Source: Ceratotherium simum simum
Taxonomy: Eukaryota > Chordata > Mammalia > Perissodactyla > Rhinocerotidae
Direction: 5' to 3'
DNA: 64,000 nt
Assembly: GCF_000283155.1 (NCBI RefSeq)
Contig: NW_004454282.1
Location: 2,973,939 to 3,037,938, forward strand
The position numbers and the translations under genes are program-made. The stretch's first letter is position 1. Each line of letters opens with the position of its first letter. Positions 21,571-31,771 of this stretch are shown one piece after another. Below the pieces are notes generated by a model. It worked only from the letters and a program-made list of their open reading frames with translations, ran no database searches and had not been told where the DNA came from.

Positions 21571-21734
21571 TTTCTTATTCTTTCTTTAAGATTATTTTTG
21601 CCCTAACCTTCTCAATTACTTATGAATATATAAAGATTAAATGTATGGTCTCAGTGCAGTAAAAATGCATCAATTCCAGAGACTATAGGTCACATCCACC
21701 ATCTTCAGTGATGTTTTGAGAGGCTGCCTGGGAA

Positions 21735-21960
21735 AGCTCAAGAGCTGGTTTAGGACTCGGATCTGATCTTACTTTCTAGCTGGTCTCAGATTAGCTGGAT
21801 ATTCTGAGCTCCCCTCTCTAAAATGGGACAAGACCCACCTCCTAAGGTTGGGGTGAAGGCTACCTGAGTTCACGTCTGTGTTCACCCACTAGCTAATGAA
21901 TTATTATCACCCCTCTCTCTCTGCCTGGCACATTCTAGGCCCTCAAGACACACTGGCGGA
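21735..21960 (+). mobile_element. MIR, diverged
   Basis: 'ctagctggtctcagattagc', 'cccctctctaaaatgggaca' and 'ctgcctggcacattctaggc' follow forward MIR order. It ends just before the CpG-rich block. Confidence 0.65.
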
Positions 21961-22365
21961 AGTGATTTAAAACAAACATGACTTCACCGAAAGCGGAGGA
22001 GGCCAGCGAATCTTCTGAAGAGACTCATAAGAAACTGCTTCATGAAAAGAGCGATAACAAGAAAAAAAATCTTACAGGATCGAAAAGTCAGTTCTACCAA
22101 GCACGTGCCGTCTTAGGGCTCTTCTTGGGGCTTCGATTTTTTTCAGGTTCTGTTTCTAAGACCCTCGGGCGAGAGTGCCTTGAGATCTTGAGAATGCTGG
22201 ACAGTAGGAAGTTGGCACAGCAGGGCGCCCCCAGGGGAGAAGCCAGGACCCGCAGCCCAGCCTCCTCGGGCCGGCACCCTAGAGCCAGCGGCTTCCTGAG
22301 TGGGCCCTGCTCCGGGTCACCTCCCGGAGGAGGGATGGCCTCACCAAGGCTGCCGGGATGCTACG

Positions 22366-22379
22366 GTCTCCATGACAAC
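22366..22379. promoter_or_regulatory. RFX X-box
   Basis: GTCTCCATGACAAC fits the X-box pattern RYYNYY-N(1-3)-RRNRAC at every position with a 2-base spacer. RFX factors bind such sites in many promoters, including those of ciliary genes. It lies centrally in the CpG island. Confidence 0.6.
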
Positions 22380-22491
22380 AGAGTGCGAACGAGGAGACGC
22401 AGCGAGTGGTGTCATGCTCCGAAACCAAAACCCCCGCCCCCACACCGCCGGGCCCCGGCCACAGGCAGCGGAATTCTTCTGGGAAGGCGGC

Positions 22492-22499
22492 TGACGTCG
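22492..22499. promoter_or_regulatory. CRE-like site
   Basis: TGACGTCG differs from the palindromic CREB/ATF site TGACGTCA at one base. It lies 113 bases from the X-box within the island. Confidence 0.45.
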
Positions 22500-22938
22500 C
22501 CGCGGGCCCCGGCCCCGGCCCTGGCAGCGCTGATGCAAGCGCAGCCCCGCGCCTGCAGCCAGGCAGCCCCGGGGAGAGCTGGCGCAGAGCTCCGTCTTGT
22601 TCCCTTCCGGCCACCCCGCCCGGCTGTCCCTCTGAGGAGTCAACAGCTCCTGGGTGGTTCCTCACCGAAAGGCCCAGTGGGAAAAACACGTGTCTTTGCC
22701 CAAACCGGTTCTTCCCCTCTGCTCTTCCCAGACTTGCCGGGAGAATCCGAGCATCCCAGCCTGGCCACGTTCGGGTCAATGTGAAGGGCTCTCGGGGCCC
22801 CCAGCCGCTCCCCGGGGAGATACCTGGTGCCAGCTGGTGCCAAGGAAACCGCCCGGATCACGAGGGAACCTTATGTCTGGGTGGGGAGGCGGTGAAAGGC
22901 CTCGGTGGTGGAAGTGGTCCAGCCAGGACCGGTCTCCG

Positions 22939-22952
22939 TCGCCCCCTGCTGG
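22939..22952 (-). promoter_or_regulatory. CTCF-like motif
   Basis: TCGCCCCCTGCTGG matches the reverse CTCF core SYGCCMYCTRSTGG at 13 of 14 positions, with the preferred CGCCCCCTGCTGG. It lies about 300 bases beyond the CpG island, a common place for CTCF sites. Confidence 0.5.
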
Positions 22953-23019
22953 GGAAGCGCGAGAGCTGCTCTAAAGTTCTCGCTGGGACCTCCCAGGTAC
23001 TGCTAGCGGTGGGGGCTGG

Positions 23020-23167
23020 AGTATTAGCATCGCTCTCCTCATGAAACAGACCAGGAAACCGAGGCTCGGAGAGGACAAGGGACCTGTCCATAGTCCCGCA
23101 GCTACTCTAGGACCAAGTCGGGACCAGAAGTTGCATTGACACCCTCTCTGCACAGCCTCTGTACCAT
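23020..23167 (-). mobile_element. MIR
   Basis: 'accaggaaaccgaggctcgg', 'agaggacaagggacctgtcc' and 'cctctgtaccatg' follow reverse MIR order. Confidence 0.65.
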
Positions 23168-23264
23168 GTAAAGTGAGAAGTCTTCCCACAGTGGGACTCC
23201 TCATCAGCGAGATGTCGCTTCACCGTGCCACCCCACTGTGAGGTCTTTCTCCCTCACCGCATCA

Positions 23265-23720
23265 CATCACCCGTTCGAAGTGTGGTCCAGGACCCCGACC
23301 CTTTCAAGGGGTACACAAAGTCAAAACTATCTTCCTAACAAGGCTAAGAGGATATTTGCCTTTTTCACGATTTCTCTCCCCAGGTGCAGTGGAGTTTTCC
23401 AAAGACCGCATGACACGTGATGCCGCCACAGACTGGATGCAGACGCAGACGTGAGAATCCAGCTGTCTTCTATCTAGGCAGATATTTGAAGAGATATGCA
23501 AAAAAGTAAAAACAATGCCACTCTTGTCATTCATTTTTTTTGATGTAGTAAATATAGCTACTTTCATAAAATATGTTAATATGTAATGTTTATTATTTTA
23601 AAGTGAATTAACAATATTTTTTAAATTTATTGGTTTTAATTTCTAATATGGCACATACTGATAGATACAACCCACATAAACAAGCTCATTAGGGTCCTCA
23701 ACAATCTTTAAGAGAAGATT
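23265..23720 (+). mobile_element. hAT-type element, internal and 3' region
   Basis: 'gaccctttcaaggggtacac', 'aatccagctgtcttctatct', 'cataaaatatgttaatatgt' and 'agggtcctcaacaatcttta' share order with 50560-51215, so both are copies of one family. Termini resemble hAT-Charlie ends. No transposase frame remains. Confidence 0.6.
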
Positions 23721-23809
23721 TGAGAATAGCTTGCTAGTCACTGTCATATCGTTCTCTTTTATTTACTCCAGAGTCCTTTTCACTAAAGAAATTACCTTGT
23801 TTTATTTAT

Positions 23810-23942
23810 TTATGAATCAACTAGGGATCTTGTTAAAATGCAGATCCGGATTTGGTAGGTCTAGGGTGTGTGCATGTCTAACAAGCTCCCGAGTGCCGCA
23901 GATGCTAGTGGTCCGGGGACCACACTTTGTTGAGAACCGCTG
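23810..23942 (+). mobile_element. MER5A-type hAT element
   Basis: 'gggatcttgttaaaatgcag', 'agatgctagtggtccgggga' and terminal 'ttgagaaccgctg' are MER5A modules. The 5' end is truncated. Confidence 0.8.
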
Positions 23943-25530
23943 CTCTAGGGTTTGCTCTGTCCCTTCAGATGATGCTTGCTGGGGACTCCTCAGGTGAAAA
24001 CAGATCAGGTGGCTGTTCAATGTCACCAGTGAGAGGGAATGTTTACACAGTTCGCACCAGCTCCTCTCTGCCCCGGGCTAAGAACCACTGGAAGGAATTG
24101 AGAGTCAGCTAATTTGCAAATTGGGAGAGGTGGAAAAAATGGTGTCAGGGCTTACGAGGAATTGGAGTTGCCTTTGAAGATGTGCACTGAGCTTCAAACA
24201 GCAAACTAAAGAGCGATTCAATCAGTGAGCATTACATCAGATATGCTAGGGGCTACATTGCTGAAAGCTGCTCATAAGACAGAAATCATGCTTCTTCAGC
24301 TACAGTTCTGGAATCAGCTAGATTCATCCCCAAACCTCAAAGTACCTCAGTTGAATAATGGGAATTTCAGTTGTCGTGAAAAACCTTCACTGTGAGGGGG
24401 GAAAGATTCTAAATATGACATATTACATTTTTGCATTGGGGTGGAAAATATATTTGAAACCAAACTGTGTGTAACTGCTTCTGCTATCTAATTTGGGATG
24501 GTAGCATAATTTACATCAGTGGAAAAATAAATCTCGGTAGCGGGTCTTTCCACTTACAGAAGGGAAGAAAGAAGACTGCCATAAAAACTCTGCCAGTTGG
24601 GTTCTGCCGCCAGAGAAGGGATTACAAACTCAAATGCTTCCAGAGGCCAGATGAGTCACACATACCCAGGAGCCTGGGGGTTTCTGGTGAAGGGTCAGGT
24701 CTTGCCTGGCTGAGGGGCAGCCATGACTCCACTTCTGCCTGTGGCTGCCATGTTTGATTGAAGATACTGTGTCATTGAATCCTCCCATTTTTTTGAGAGA
24801 AGCCTGAGACCAGGGTTTTACGTGAAGTGTATCCATTTTTTTACATCAGGAAGAAAATAAAATTAAATACACAATTGAACAAATTTCTGTGCTGGGCCGA
24901 ACAAAGCCAATATTCCAAGCTCTGAGGTAAATGAGGTAGGAGCCGGGTTAGGGGGCCTTTCTTTGGCTGAGCACTGAGCTCCAAGGTGGACGTACCAGGG
25001 GAGGCGGCGGGGGGAGGGGGGGTGAGATGGGAAAGAGCTTTGCCTAATCAAATGAGGTTTCAGTGTTTTTATGGGAAAGGAGCAGCCCAGAGGGAGGGGA
25101 GTCTTGGGAAACAGGAGCAGAAAATGTGAGGGAGAGAAAGGGGAGAAATTGTGTGTGTGCAAGGGCAGGGGGGAGGAGAGGGGGGAGCATTACTTCTGTT
25201 AGAGGAGGGAGTTTTGGGAGGGGTTGGGGTGGGCACTGGAGGAAAGGAGGCTGTGTTTTACCTGGTGTTGGAGCTGAGCAGACAGAAGTTATCAGCTGCC
25301 TGAGGTGAGATGCCACTGAGGTAAAAGAGAGGGGACAGGATTCGGCCGAGTGGCTGAGAGAATACAAGTCCCAGGACCTGCCGGAGAAACTTGGACTTGC
25401 CTGGGGTGGTAGGTAGGGGCCTTCAGTCACTTTCATGTCTAAGGAGTAGGCATGACCAGCAGGCACCCTTTGTAGGGTGCTGAACCATTGTGGGGTCACT
25501 GGTACCACTGTTCGCCTTATCTGCGATTGG
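23943..25530. other. Unassigned unique block, G-rich at 24990-25310
   Basis: About 1.6 kb with no identifiable transposon. The G-rich part yields long frames on both strands (165 codons minus, 99 codons minus) that are Pro/Ser-rich artefacts of the C-rich strand. AT-rich patches near 24400-24560 and 24840-24880. Confidence 0.4.
25207..25233 (+). other. Predicted G-quadruplex motif
   Basis: Five G-runs of three or more separated by loops of 6, 1, 2 and 1 bases fit the G3+N1-7 rule. Further G-runs lie at 25005-25022 and 25166-25190. Folding is not shown by sequence alone. Confidence 0.6.
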
Positions 25531-25534
25531 GGTG

Positions 25535-25655
25535 AAGTCACTTAGCTTCTCTGGGCCTCAGCTTCTTTTGAAAATGGTAATAATGACATCTGTGTCACCT
25601 CCCCCACAAGGTTCCTGCAAGGAGCAGCTAAGGTCCTATATGACAAATGCTTTGT
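25535..25655 (+). mobile_element. MIR 3' half
   Basis: 'ttctctgggcctcagcttct' and 'aaggtcctatatgacaaatg' match forward MIR. Confidence 0.6.
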
Positions 25656-25672
25656 AAAAAGAAGAAAACCAT

Positions 25673-25881
25673 GGGCTGGCCCCGTGGCTTAGCGGTTAAG
25701 TGCGTGCGCTCCGCTACTGGCGGCCGGGATTCGGATCCCGGGCGCGCACCGACGCACCGCTTCTCCGGCCATGCTGAGGCTGCGTCCCACATACAGCAAC
25801 TAGAAGGATGTGCAGCTATGACATACAACTATCTACTGGGGCTTTGGGGGAAAAATAAATAAAGAAAGAAAGAAAGAAAGA
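25673..25881 (+). mobile_element. ERE SINE (tRNA-derived), short form
   Basis: It opens GGGCTGGCCCCGTGGCTTAG, has an A-box-like 'tggcttagcgg' and B-box-like 'ggattcggatccc' from its tRNA ancestor, continues with 'cacatacagcaactagaagg' and 'actatctactggggcttt', and ends in a GAAA-rich tail. Flanks aagaagaaaacca (25659-25671) and aagaagagaacca (25882-25894) match 12 of 13. ERE is diagnostic of perissodactyls. Confidence 0.95.
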
Positions 25882-25886
25882 AAGAA
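25855..25886 (+). repeat. (GAAA)n microsatellite in SINE tail
   Basis: About six GAAA units grown from the ERE A-rich tail. Confidence 0.9.
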
Positions 25887-25944
25887 GAGAACCAGCCAAA
25901 TGGGCGGCATTGGTTGACAGCTGATATTCAATGGTCCGAATGAC

Positions 25945-26180
25945 AATGCTAGTACATAACAATAGTTAACTAGCACGTAGGGTGTGCTGGTCCATACTAA
26001 GCATTTCCAGTGCAGTATCTGATTGAAACTTCCTAACGGTGACGGAATATCTCTATCCCCATTATATGGAGGAGAAAACGGAGGTTCAGAGAGAGAAAGT
26101 AACTTGCCCAAAGTTACTTAGCTGGCAACTGGTAGAACCAGGTCTGAATGACTCTAAATATTATATTCTTAATCCCTATG
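25945..26180 (-). mobile_element. MIR
   Basis: 'ctctatccccattatatgga', 'ggttcagagagagaaagtaa' and 'cttgcccaaagttacttagc' follow reverse MIR order. An ERE inserted just past its end. Confidence 0.85.
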
Positions 26181-26193
26181 TGACACGTTATTT

Positions 26194-26325
26194 AAAAAAA
26201 TTTTTTCCCCCCCAAAGCCCCAGTAGATAGTTGTACATCATAGCTGCACATCCTTCTAGCTGCTGTATGTGGGACGCGGCCTCAGCATGGCGGGAGAAGC
26301 GGTGCGTCGGTGCGCGCCCAGGCCA
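26194..26325 (-). mobile_element. ERE SINE, 5'-truncated
   Basis: It reads 'aaagccccagtagatagttg' to 'ggtgcgcgcccagg' on the given strand, so the tRNA-like head is missing. Flanks tgacacgttattt (26181-26193) and tgacatgttattt (26326-26338) match 12 of 13, showing that truncation happened at insertion. Confidence 0.92.
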
Positions 26326-26459
26326 TGACATGTTATTTTAATAATCATTCTTAACATTATGCTGGCCTGCATATTGGAGAATATTAATCGTGTACTTTTT
26401 TTCTTAATAATATGTTAGTATATAGAAGTAGTGCTTATTTACTAGGATTTTAAAATATC

Positions 26460-26915
26460 ATTTTGGTCATTCGTTCAAACACATATCTAGTGAATATCTA
26501 CTATGTGCCAGGCTTGGTGCTACGTATCAGGAATACCTCCTCAAACAAAAGACAGAGAGCCTCTTGCCTTGCTGAAACTTACAAGGTAACAGCAGAGAAA
26601 AAGTATTCAACAATTATGATACCAAGTGCGAAAGGGAAGTGCTTTGGTCTGAGGGAGGAGGAATATCTTAGCTGAGGCCTAAAGAATCAAGAGGAGTTAA
26701 CTGAGGGGAGATGGCAGAGGGTGAGGCAGTGTTCCAGGCGGAGGGAATAAAGAACCAGTGAGAAAGCCAGGAGGTGAGAGAGTGCGTGAGGCGCCGGAGG
26801 AAATGAAAGTAATACCCTGTACCCAACATTGAGGGTTAAGGGGCCAGTGGTCAGAAGTGGTTCTGGGGAGGGGGTCAGGGACCAGATCACGAAGGACCTT
26901 GTGACTCATGTTAAG
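26460..26915 (-). mobile_element. L2, antisense 3' half
   Basis: 'tatctactatgtgccaggct', 'gtgttccaggcggagggaat' and 'gaccagatcacgaaggacct' run in antisense L2 order over about 450 bases. Confidence 0.85.
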
Positions 26916-26917
26916 TC

Positions 26918-26985
26918 ATATATAAATATATCTATATATATATTTGCATATATACACATATGAATATGTATTTGTTTTAATTTTT
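26918..26985. repeat. AT-rich (TATA)-type low-complexity
   Basis: Alternating 'tatataaatatatctatata' and 'catatatacacatatg' units. Confidence 0.85.
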
Positions 26986-27014
26986 TTCTTAAAAACCAAA
27001 CCAGAATCATGCCT

Positions 27015-27545
27015 AATACTGTTTTTGAAGCTTTATTGAGATATAATTGATGTACAATAAACTACACGCTTTTAAAGGACACAACTTGATGAGTTTTGAC
27101 ATTTGTATACACCTGGGAAACCATCACCACAATCAGAGAATGAATTCCATCCCCTCCAAGGTCACTCACGCCTTTGTAATGCCTCCCTCCTGTCCCTCCT
27201 GCCACTGGCAACCACTGACCTGCCTTCTGTTATTCTCTATCTGTTTGCATTTTCTTTTTTTTTTTTTTTTTGAGACTTGAATCCTTTTTTTAATTGTGAA
27301 ATTTTTGTTGTACATTATTGTTTATCGGTCACCATATAAGTGCATTCCTCCACCCCTTGTGCCCACCCCTCTGTTTGCATTTTCTAGCATTTCGTCAATT
27401 GAATGGATCATGTCAATGAAATCATACAGTGTGTCCACTTTTATCTAGCTTCTTTCACTTGGCATAATCATTGTGAGATTCATCCATGCTGCATGTAACA
27501 ATGGTTTGTTCCTTATCATTGCTGATTAGTGTCCTATACTGTTTT
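27015..27545 (-). mobile_element. L1M 3' UTR, antisense, interrupted
   Basis: 'tttattgagatataattgat', 'gacatttgtatacacctggg', 'ctggcaaccactgacctgcc', and after the interruption 'atgaaatcatacagtgtgtc' and 'gagattcatccatgctgcat' are antisense L1M modules. A younger L1 tail splits it at 27256-27370. Confidence 0.85.
27256..27370 (-). mobile_element. Young L1 3' tail, 5'-truncated
   Basis: Read on the minus strand, the insert has 'ggtggaggaatgcacttata', 'gtgaccgataaacaataatg', 'caaaaatttcacaattaaaa' and then a long A-tail. This resembles equine L1 3' ends. It is flanked by identical 15-base copies of ctgtttgcattttct at 27241-27255 and 27371-27385, or 16 bases if the preceding t is counted. Only about 95 bases of L1 were copied. 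Confidence 0.9.
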
Positions 27546-27574
27546 GAAGTCTGCTTTTTTCGCTTGCTATATCA

Positions 27575-27815
27575 AGACAGCTGGGCTCTAGGTCAGACTG
27601 CCAGTTATCAGCCGTGCCATTTACAAATGGATGACCTTGGGCAAGAAACCTCAATATGTTACCCAGTTTCCCCAGACCTCAGTGACCATGTCTGTTAAGA
27701 TGGGATCATAGCAGTACCTGCTTGGTAGGCAGGCTGTGAGTGTTGAATGAGATGATGTATGTGCCTGTGCCTAGCAATTGCTCAATAAAAGTCATCAGGA
27801 ATATTATTGCCATTA
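27575..27815 (+). mobile_element. MIR, nearly full length
   Basis: 'ctctaggtcagactgccagt', 'ggatgaccttgggcaagaaa', 'gaatgagatgatgtatgtgc' and 'agcaattgctcaataaaagt' follow forward MIR order. Confidence 0.85.
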
Positions 27816-28390
27816 CTGCTTTTACAGTTCACACCTGGCACATTTTAAGAAAACATCAGACACAGCCATGGAACACTGATGTGTCCCCAAAGCTAGAAAG
27901 CAGGGACAGAGGCCAAGTTGCCTTTCTGGTGACACCAAAGGTTCCAAGGTGGACAAAGCTGGTTCCTTCACCTCTTTGCTCCCCAGATTCTCTTCCTTGA
28001 GCACAGTGGCACCCAGAAGTGGGGCTTGGGCTGGGAAAGAGTTTTAAGAGTCTCTATGGGCAAGAGAAAAGGGAAGCTGGGTTAACTGCAAATCAATTTG
28101 GTCACGCAGACAGTCATGCTTCATTGTTCCAACCCCAGAGACCCATGTCTTCCTTGATTGCTCACTCAAATAACAGATTAAATCATCTCTAACATGCACT
28201 GACTGAGTTATGTTTAAAAAGAAGTTTCTCTAAGGCTTACCTGCAAAGGAGTTGCCTGCCTTGTGTCCTGACCACAGTGATGTGAAGTCTGCAAAAAATT
28301 ATCTGCCTTGATGCTATCCTTCCAATGCTCCATTCTACCCTCTTCCAGGGCTACACAGTAGTAGCAAAGAGAGCCACGTTTTCTAATAGA
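27816..28390. other. Unassigned sequence
   Basis: No repeat or exon recognised. Confidence 0.35.
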
Positions 28391-28394
28391 AATA

Positions 28395-28625
28395 CACCTA
28401 AAAGCCAAGCTTTGGAGTCAGGTAAGATCTGAGTTCAAATCCCAGTCCTACCAAATATTAGCTCTTGAACTTGAGCCAGCTACTTTAACTCCTCTGGGCC
28501 TCATCTTCTAAGTGGGGATAAAAATAATCCCTAAATTCATGGCTGTGTTGCGAGGGCTAAAAGAGAAAGGAGAAGAGGCGTGTACAGCGCTGAGCACAGT
28601 GCCCAGCACCGGGAAAATGCTGTAG
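28395..28625 (+). mobile_element. MIR, nearly full length
   Basis: 'gctttggagtcaggtaagat', 'ctgagttcaaatcccagtcc', 'cctctgggcctcatcttcta' and 'gcgctgagcacagtgcccag' follow forward MIR order. Confidence 0.88.
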
Positions 28626-29350
28626 GTAGGGAGTCATAGGGTCACCATAAACCTCCGAGTGTTTTGTTTTTTAAAATAAACACTTTCTCTCGCAGCCTTC
28701 TGTCTCTATGCCCCTTCTTAAATCACACCTTGTACAGCAGTCTGCCTGTTTCAGGCTTCTCGCCAACTGGACGTGAGGTCCCATGAGGAACAGTCGGAGG
28801 AACTGAGGATACATCAGACAGGAACTAAGAGGGACATGGCAACTGTCTTCAGGAAGGGCTGCCACAGGAAAGGCGTCTGTGACTAGCTCTGTTTCACCCG
28901 AGAGGGCTGGGACCCACGGGTGAGCGTTACCATGAGGCAGATGAGGAACCATGTTGTTATCAGAGAAGTCTGCGAAAGGAAGTGGACTGCCTCAAGGCTC
29001 TGTCAGCTGCCCATTGTGGATGTGTTCAACTGAGGCTCGAGGACCAGGTGTCAAAGGTGCAGCCAAGGTGATTCCTAATGTCGGAAGTTGGACCAGATGA
29101 TTAGCTCTCAGGTGGGTGCAGGGGAGGTGGATGGGATCAGGAGGTGGTGCTCGGGGCTGAGGGTCTCCCACACTCTCACAGCTACACCACCACCTCCTCT
29201 TTTATCTGTTTTATATACTTGGGTTCCTGAAGATTTGAAAAGCCAATTTTGCTACTTAAAATCGAAGTTGTTTTTTTTTAAGCCGTTGTCGTGGATGACC
29301 TTTTGAGGCTTCTTTGAACTCTGGGGCTCTAAGTTGATGATTCAGAATTG
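28626..29350. other. Unassigned sequence
   Basis: No transposon or exon is assignable over about 700 bases. Confidence 0.35.
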
Positions 29351-29354
29351 CCGG

Positions 29355-29665
29355 TGACCCTGACAAATAAACAATTTGTCAGAACTCTTTTGGTTGCAAG
29401 TGTTAAAACTCCTCTCAACTTGGCTAAAGCAAGATGTAGTGACTTGAGAAACTTGCAGGGCTGTTGAGGCAGTTCAAAGAATTGAAGAAAAGAGCTGTGA
29501 CAACCACTGCCTCGGGGACCAGAGGTGGCGACTCAGGGCTGTGTTCATCTGACTGTCAGCTCTGCTTTTCTCATTTCTCCCTGCGTGTTGGCCTCTGGTG
29601 AACATGGCGGCTGCAGCCTCCACTATGGCAAAGAGAGAACTTCTTGCTTACAGCATCTGTATCTG
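29355..29665 (-). mobile_element. 'gggccaatcag' repeat family (L1M-type), opposite strand
   Basis: 'gaactcttttggttgcaagt', 'cagctctgcttttctcattt', 'gaacatggcggctgcagcct' and 'aagagagaacttcttgctta' are the reverse modules of the family at 835 and 19060. Confidence 0.5.
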
Positions 29666-29964
29666 GATCCCAGGCAAGGCTTATAATTGGCCCCCTTTGA
29701 CTCAATAACCCACCCCTTGATGGGGATGGAACACTGTGATGGTCCAGCCTGGAATGAGCCTTATCCTCCCTGTAGCCAGGCAGGAATGAGCTTTTTCAGA
29801 CTAAAGATAACCAAAAGCAGTGGCTACTTCCAGCTTGGAAGACTTGAAGAAAACGTGTATAGAAAACTTCAGCAAAAAACTCCCACCCCCCCGACCCCCG
29901 CCCCGAGAAAGGAGTTCCAGTTAGAAGACTTCCTATTGATAATTGATTTTAGGTCAAACATATT

Positions 29965-30125
29965 ACCTACATTAACTATTTAAATTGTCATAACAATGAT
30001 CGGAGGTGGATTTTTATTCTCATTTTACAGAGGAGAAACTGAGACCCAAAGATGTTAATTAACTTTCCCCAGACAACTCAGCTAGAAATAGAAGAGCTAG
30101 GACTCGGCTTAGGCCAGCGTTTGGG
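29965..30125 (-). mobile_element. MIR
   Basis: 'tattctcattttacagagga', 'gaaactgagacccaaagatg' and 'actcagctagaaatagaaga' follow reverse MIR order. Confidence 0.8.
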
Positions 30126-30269
30126 CCTGCATTTGAACTCTCCTTGCCCTGACAGTGCAGAAGACGTGGAGGCCAGTAAAGGGGTTTGGACACGAAAGGA
30201 ACATGGTATCTCAAACACAAATGGTAAGACCAGGGCTCATGTTCCAGGGCTGGTAAAAAAGAACACTGA

Positions 30270-30340
30270 TCAGGGAGACAAGAGACCTGAATTCGAAGCC
30301 CAGCTCCAGCTCTGCTACTGATTGGCTGTAGGTTGGAAGA
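30270..30340 (+). mobile_element. MIR-like fragment
   Basis: 'gagacctgaattcgaagccc' and 'agctctgctactgattggct' match the MIR/MIR3 head region. Confidence 0.5.
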
Positions 30341-30349
30341 ACGTTTCAA

Positions 30350-30870
30350 AAATGCAGATCTGACTGTCATTTAGCTGCTTTGAAACACTTCCGCATCCTC
30401 GAGAGAACATTCAAATCTCTCACTGAAGCCAACAAGCCCCTGCCTGTCTGCTCCTCTCTGGAGCTGCTCTGCACCTCTGCTCCCATCACAACTCTGACAG
30501 TGTCTTACAGGTTTCAGGCTTTTTTGCAAACGCAGTTCCCTGTGTTTGGCATACCTGTTCTCTTCCCCCATTTTGAGCCAGCATCTACTTCTTCCTTCCG
30601 ACTTCAGCTTCTACCCATCCCCTCTTGGGTGAAGGCCTCCCTGATTGCCAGTAGGTCAGACTCTTCTGGGAAACACCCTTGAGTCATCTGTACTTCTCCT
30701 TCAGAGTCCCTCTCTCAATGAAATGAATGACCCTATTTTGGCAGGCCACTGGACTGTAAGCTCCATGAGCGGGCAGGGACCGTTGCTGCCTCATTCATCC
30801 GTACCCGCAAACCTCGCATAACGCTCCAGATGTAATGCAAGCCCGATAAGTCCTTATTGAAAGGCTCAGT
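30350..30870 (+). mobile_element. L2, 3' half
   Basis: 'aacattcaaatctctcactg', 'ctccatgagcgggcagggac' and 'taagtccttattgaaaggct' run in L2 order to the terminus. Confidence 0.8.
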
Positions 30871-31492
30871 GAAAGTCTGAGCACCCACTCTGGGCCTCCT
30901 CTTCCCATTGTAAATGTCAGATTGTGTAGGTGTCAGATTCTATGACTTCAAGAGCACCTGGGTAAAGAGGGAGCTAGTGTCAGTGGGTGGAATTGGTTAA
31001 ATCCCGGAGGGTGTTGCATTTTATATGAAGGCTGTGAAAGAAAAGGCTAGCTGGGGCCATCTGGTCTAGTAACAGGTGGACTCAAAAACGAAGAGGAGAA
31101 GTTCACTGAGAAAGCAGCCCTGCCTGTAAAAAACTCACACTCCTTCCCAGAAGAAGGCTGCCGCCTGGTTCCTCTCTCTGGCTCTAACATATGCTTCAAT
31201 CGCTCGCTCCTAAATGTGGTTGATATTCAGAGTTTGCTGCCATGTGAGTGAGCTGCTGTGAGAACTGAAAATGGCTTCTCGGAGAGCAATTAGCAGGAGG
31301 AAGAATTCAGTGTTGTCTTCAGGCCCAGAGCCTTTGCATGTGAGTCGGTGGCTCAAATCTGGACACTGGGAGCTCAAAGCAAGACGAGGGCTCCAGTTGT
31401 GTTGCACAGGGACAGGATCTTATGAGGCGTCGGCTGTCACAAAGAGCCTTGGTCTGCTGCACATGAGTGTCTGTCTTAGCGTGCCTGCTGGA
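30871..31492. other. Unassigned sequence
   Basis: No repeat family or exon is recognised. A 109-codon plus frame continues into the downstream MIR and is therefore not a gene. Confidence 0.35.
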
Positions 31493-31494
31493 CA

Positions 31495-31725
31495 GACTCT
31501 GGAGCCGAGCTGCCTTCAAATCCTGCTTCTGCCCCTCACTAGCTACGAAATCTTGGGCAAGTTGCTGAACCTCTTTGGGCCTCAGTTTCCTCATCTGTAA
31601 AATGGGAATAGTAATAGTATCTACTTCTTAGTATTGTAGTGACGATTAAATGAGTTCATTTCTGTAAAGTTCTTATGGTTCCATGGCCCATACTAGGCAT
31701 CATATAAATGTTTATAGTATTAGGT
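31495..31725 (+). mobile_element. MIR, well preserved
   Basis: 'tcttgggcaagttgctgaac', 'gcctcagtttcctcatctgt', 'aaaatgggaatagtaatagt' and 'tactaggcatcatataaatg' follow the MIR consensus closely. Confidence 0.93.
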
Positions 31726-31771
31726 TTTCAAAAATCTTCTCAATACCTAGTCTGGTATCAGGCAGCTGGAC

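Larger units (their letters stand above)
22195..22640. promoter_or_regulatory. CpG island, candidate promoter
   Basis: Counting by eye gives about 36 CpGs in 22201-22630, far denser than anywhere else in the window, with no repeat inside. It contains an RFX X-box, a CRE-like site and GC boxes ('cccgccc'). There is no TATA box. Direction is unknown. On the minus strand a good donor-like GTAAGA lies at about 22065-22070, and on the plus strand CAG|GTACTG lies near 22994, so either strand could carry a first exon. It is probably a promoter for a non-coding or untracked transcript. Confidence 0.65.

Noticed and set aside
25673..25760. tRNA-like head of ERE
   Set aside because: It has A- and B-box-like segments but no foldable cloverleaf I could draw with intact acceptor pairing. 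It is a SINE promoter, not a tRNA gene.
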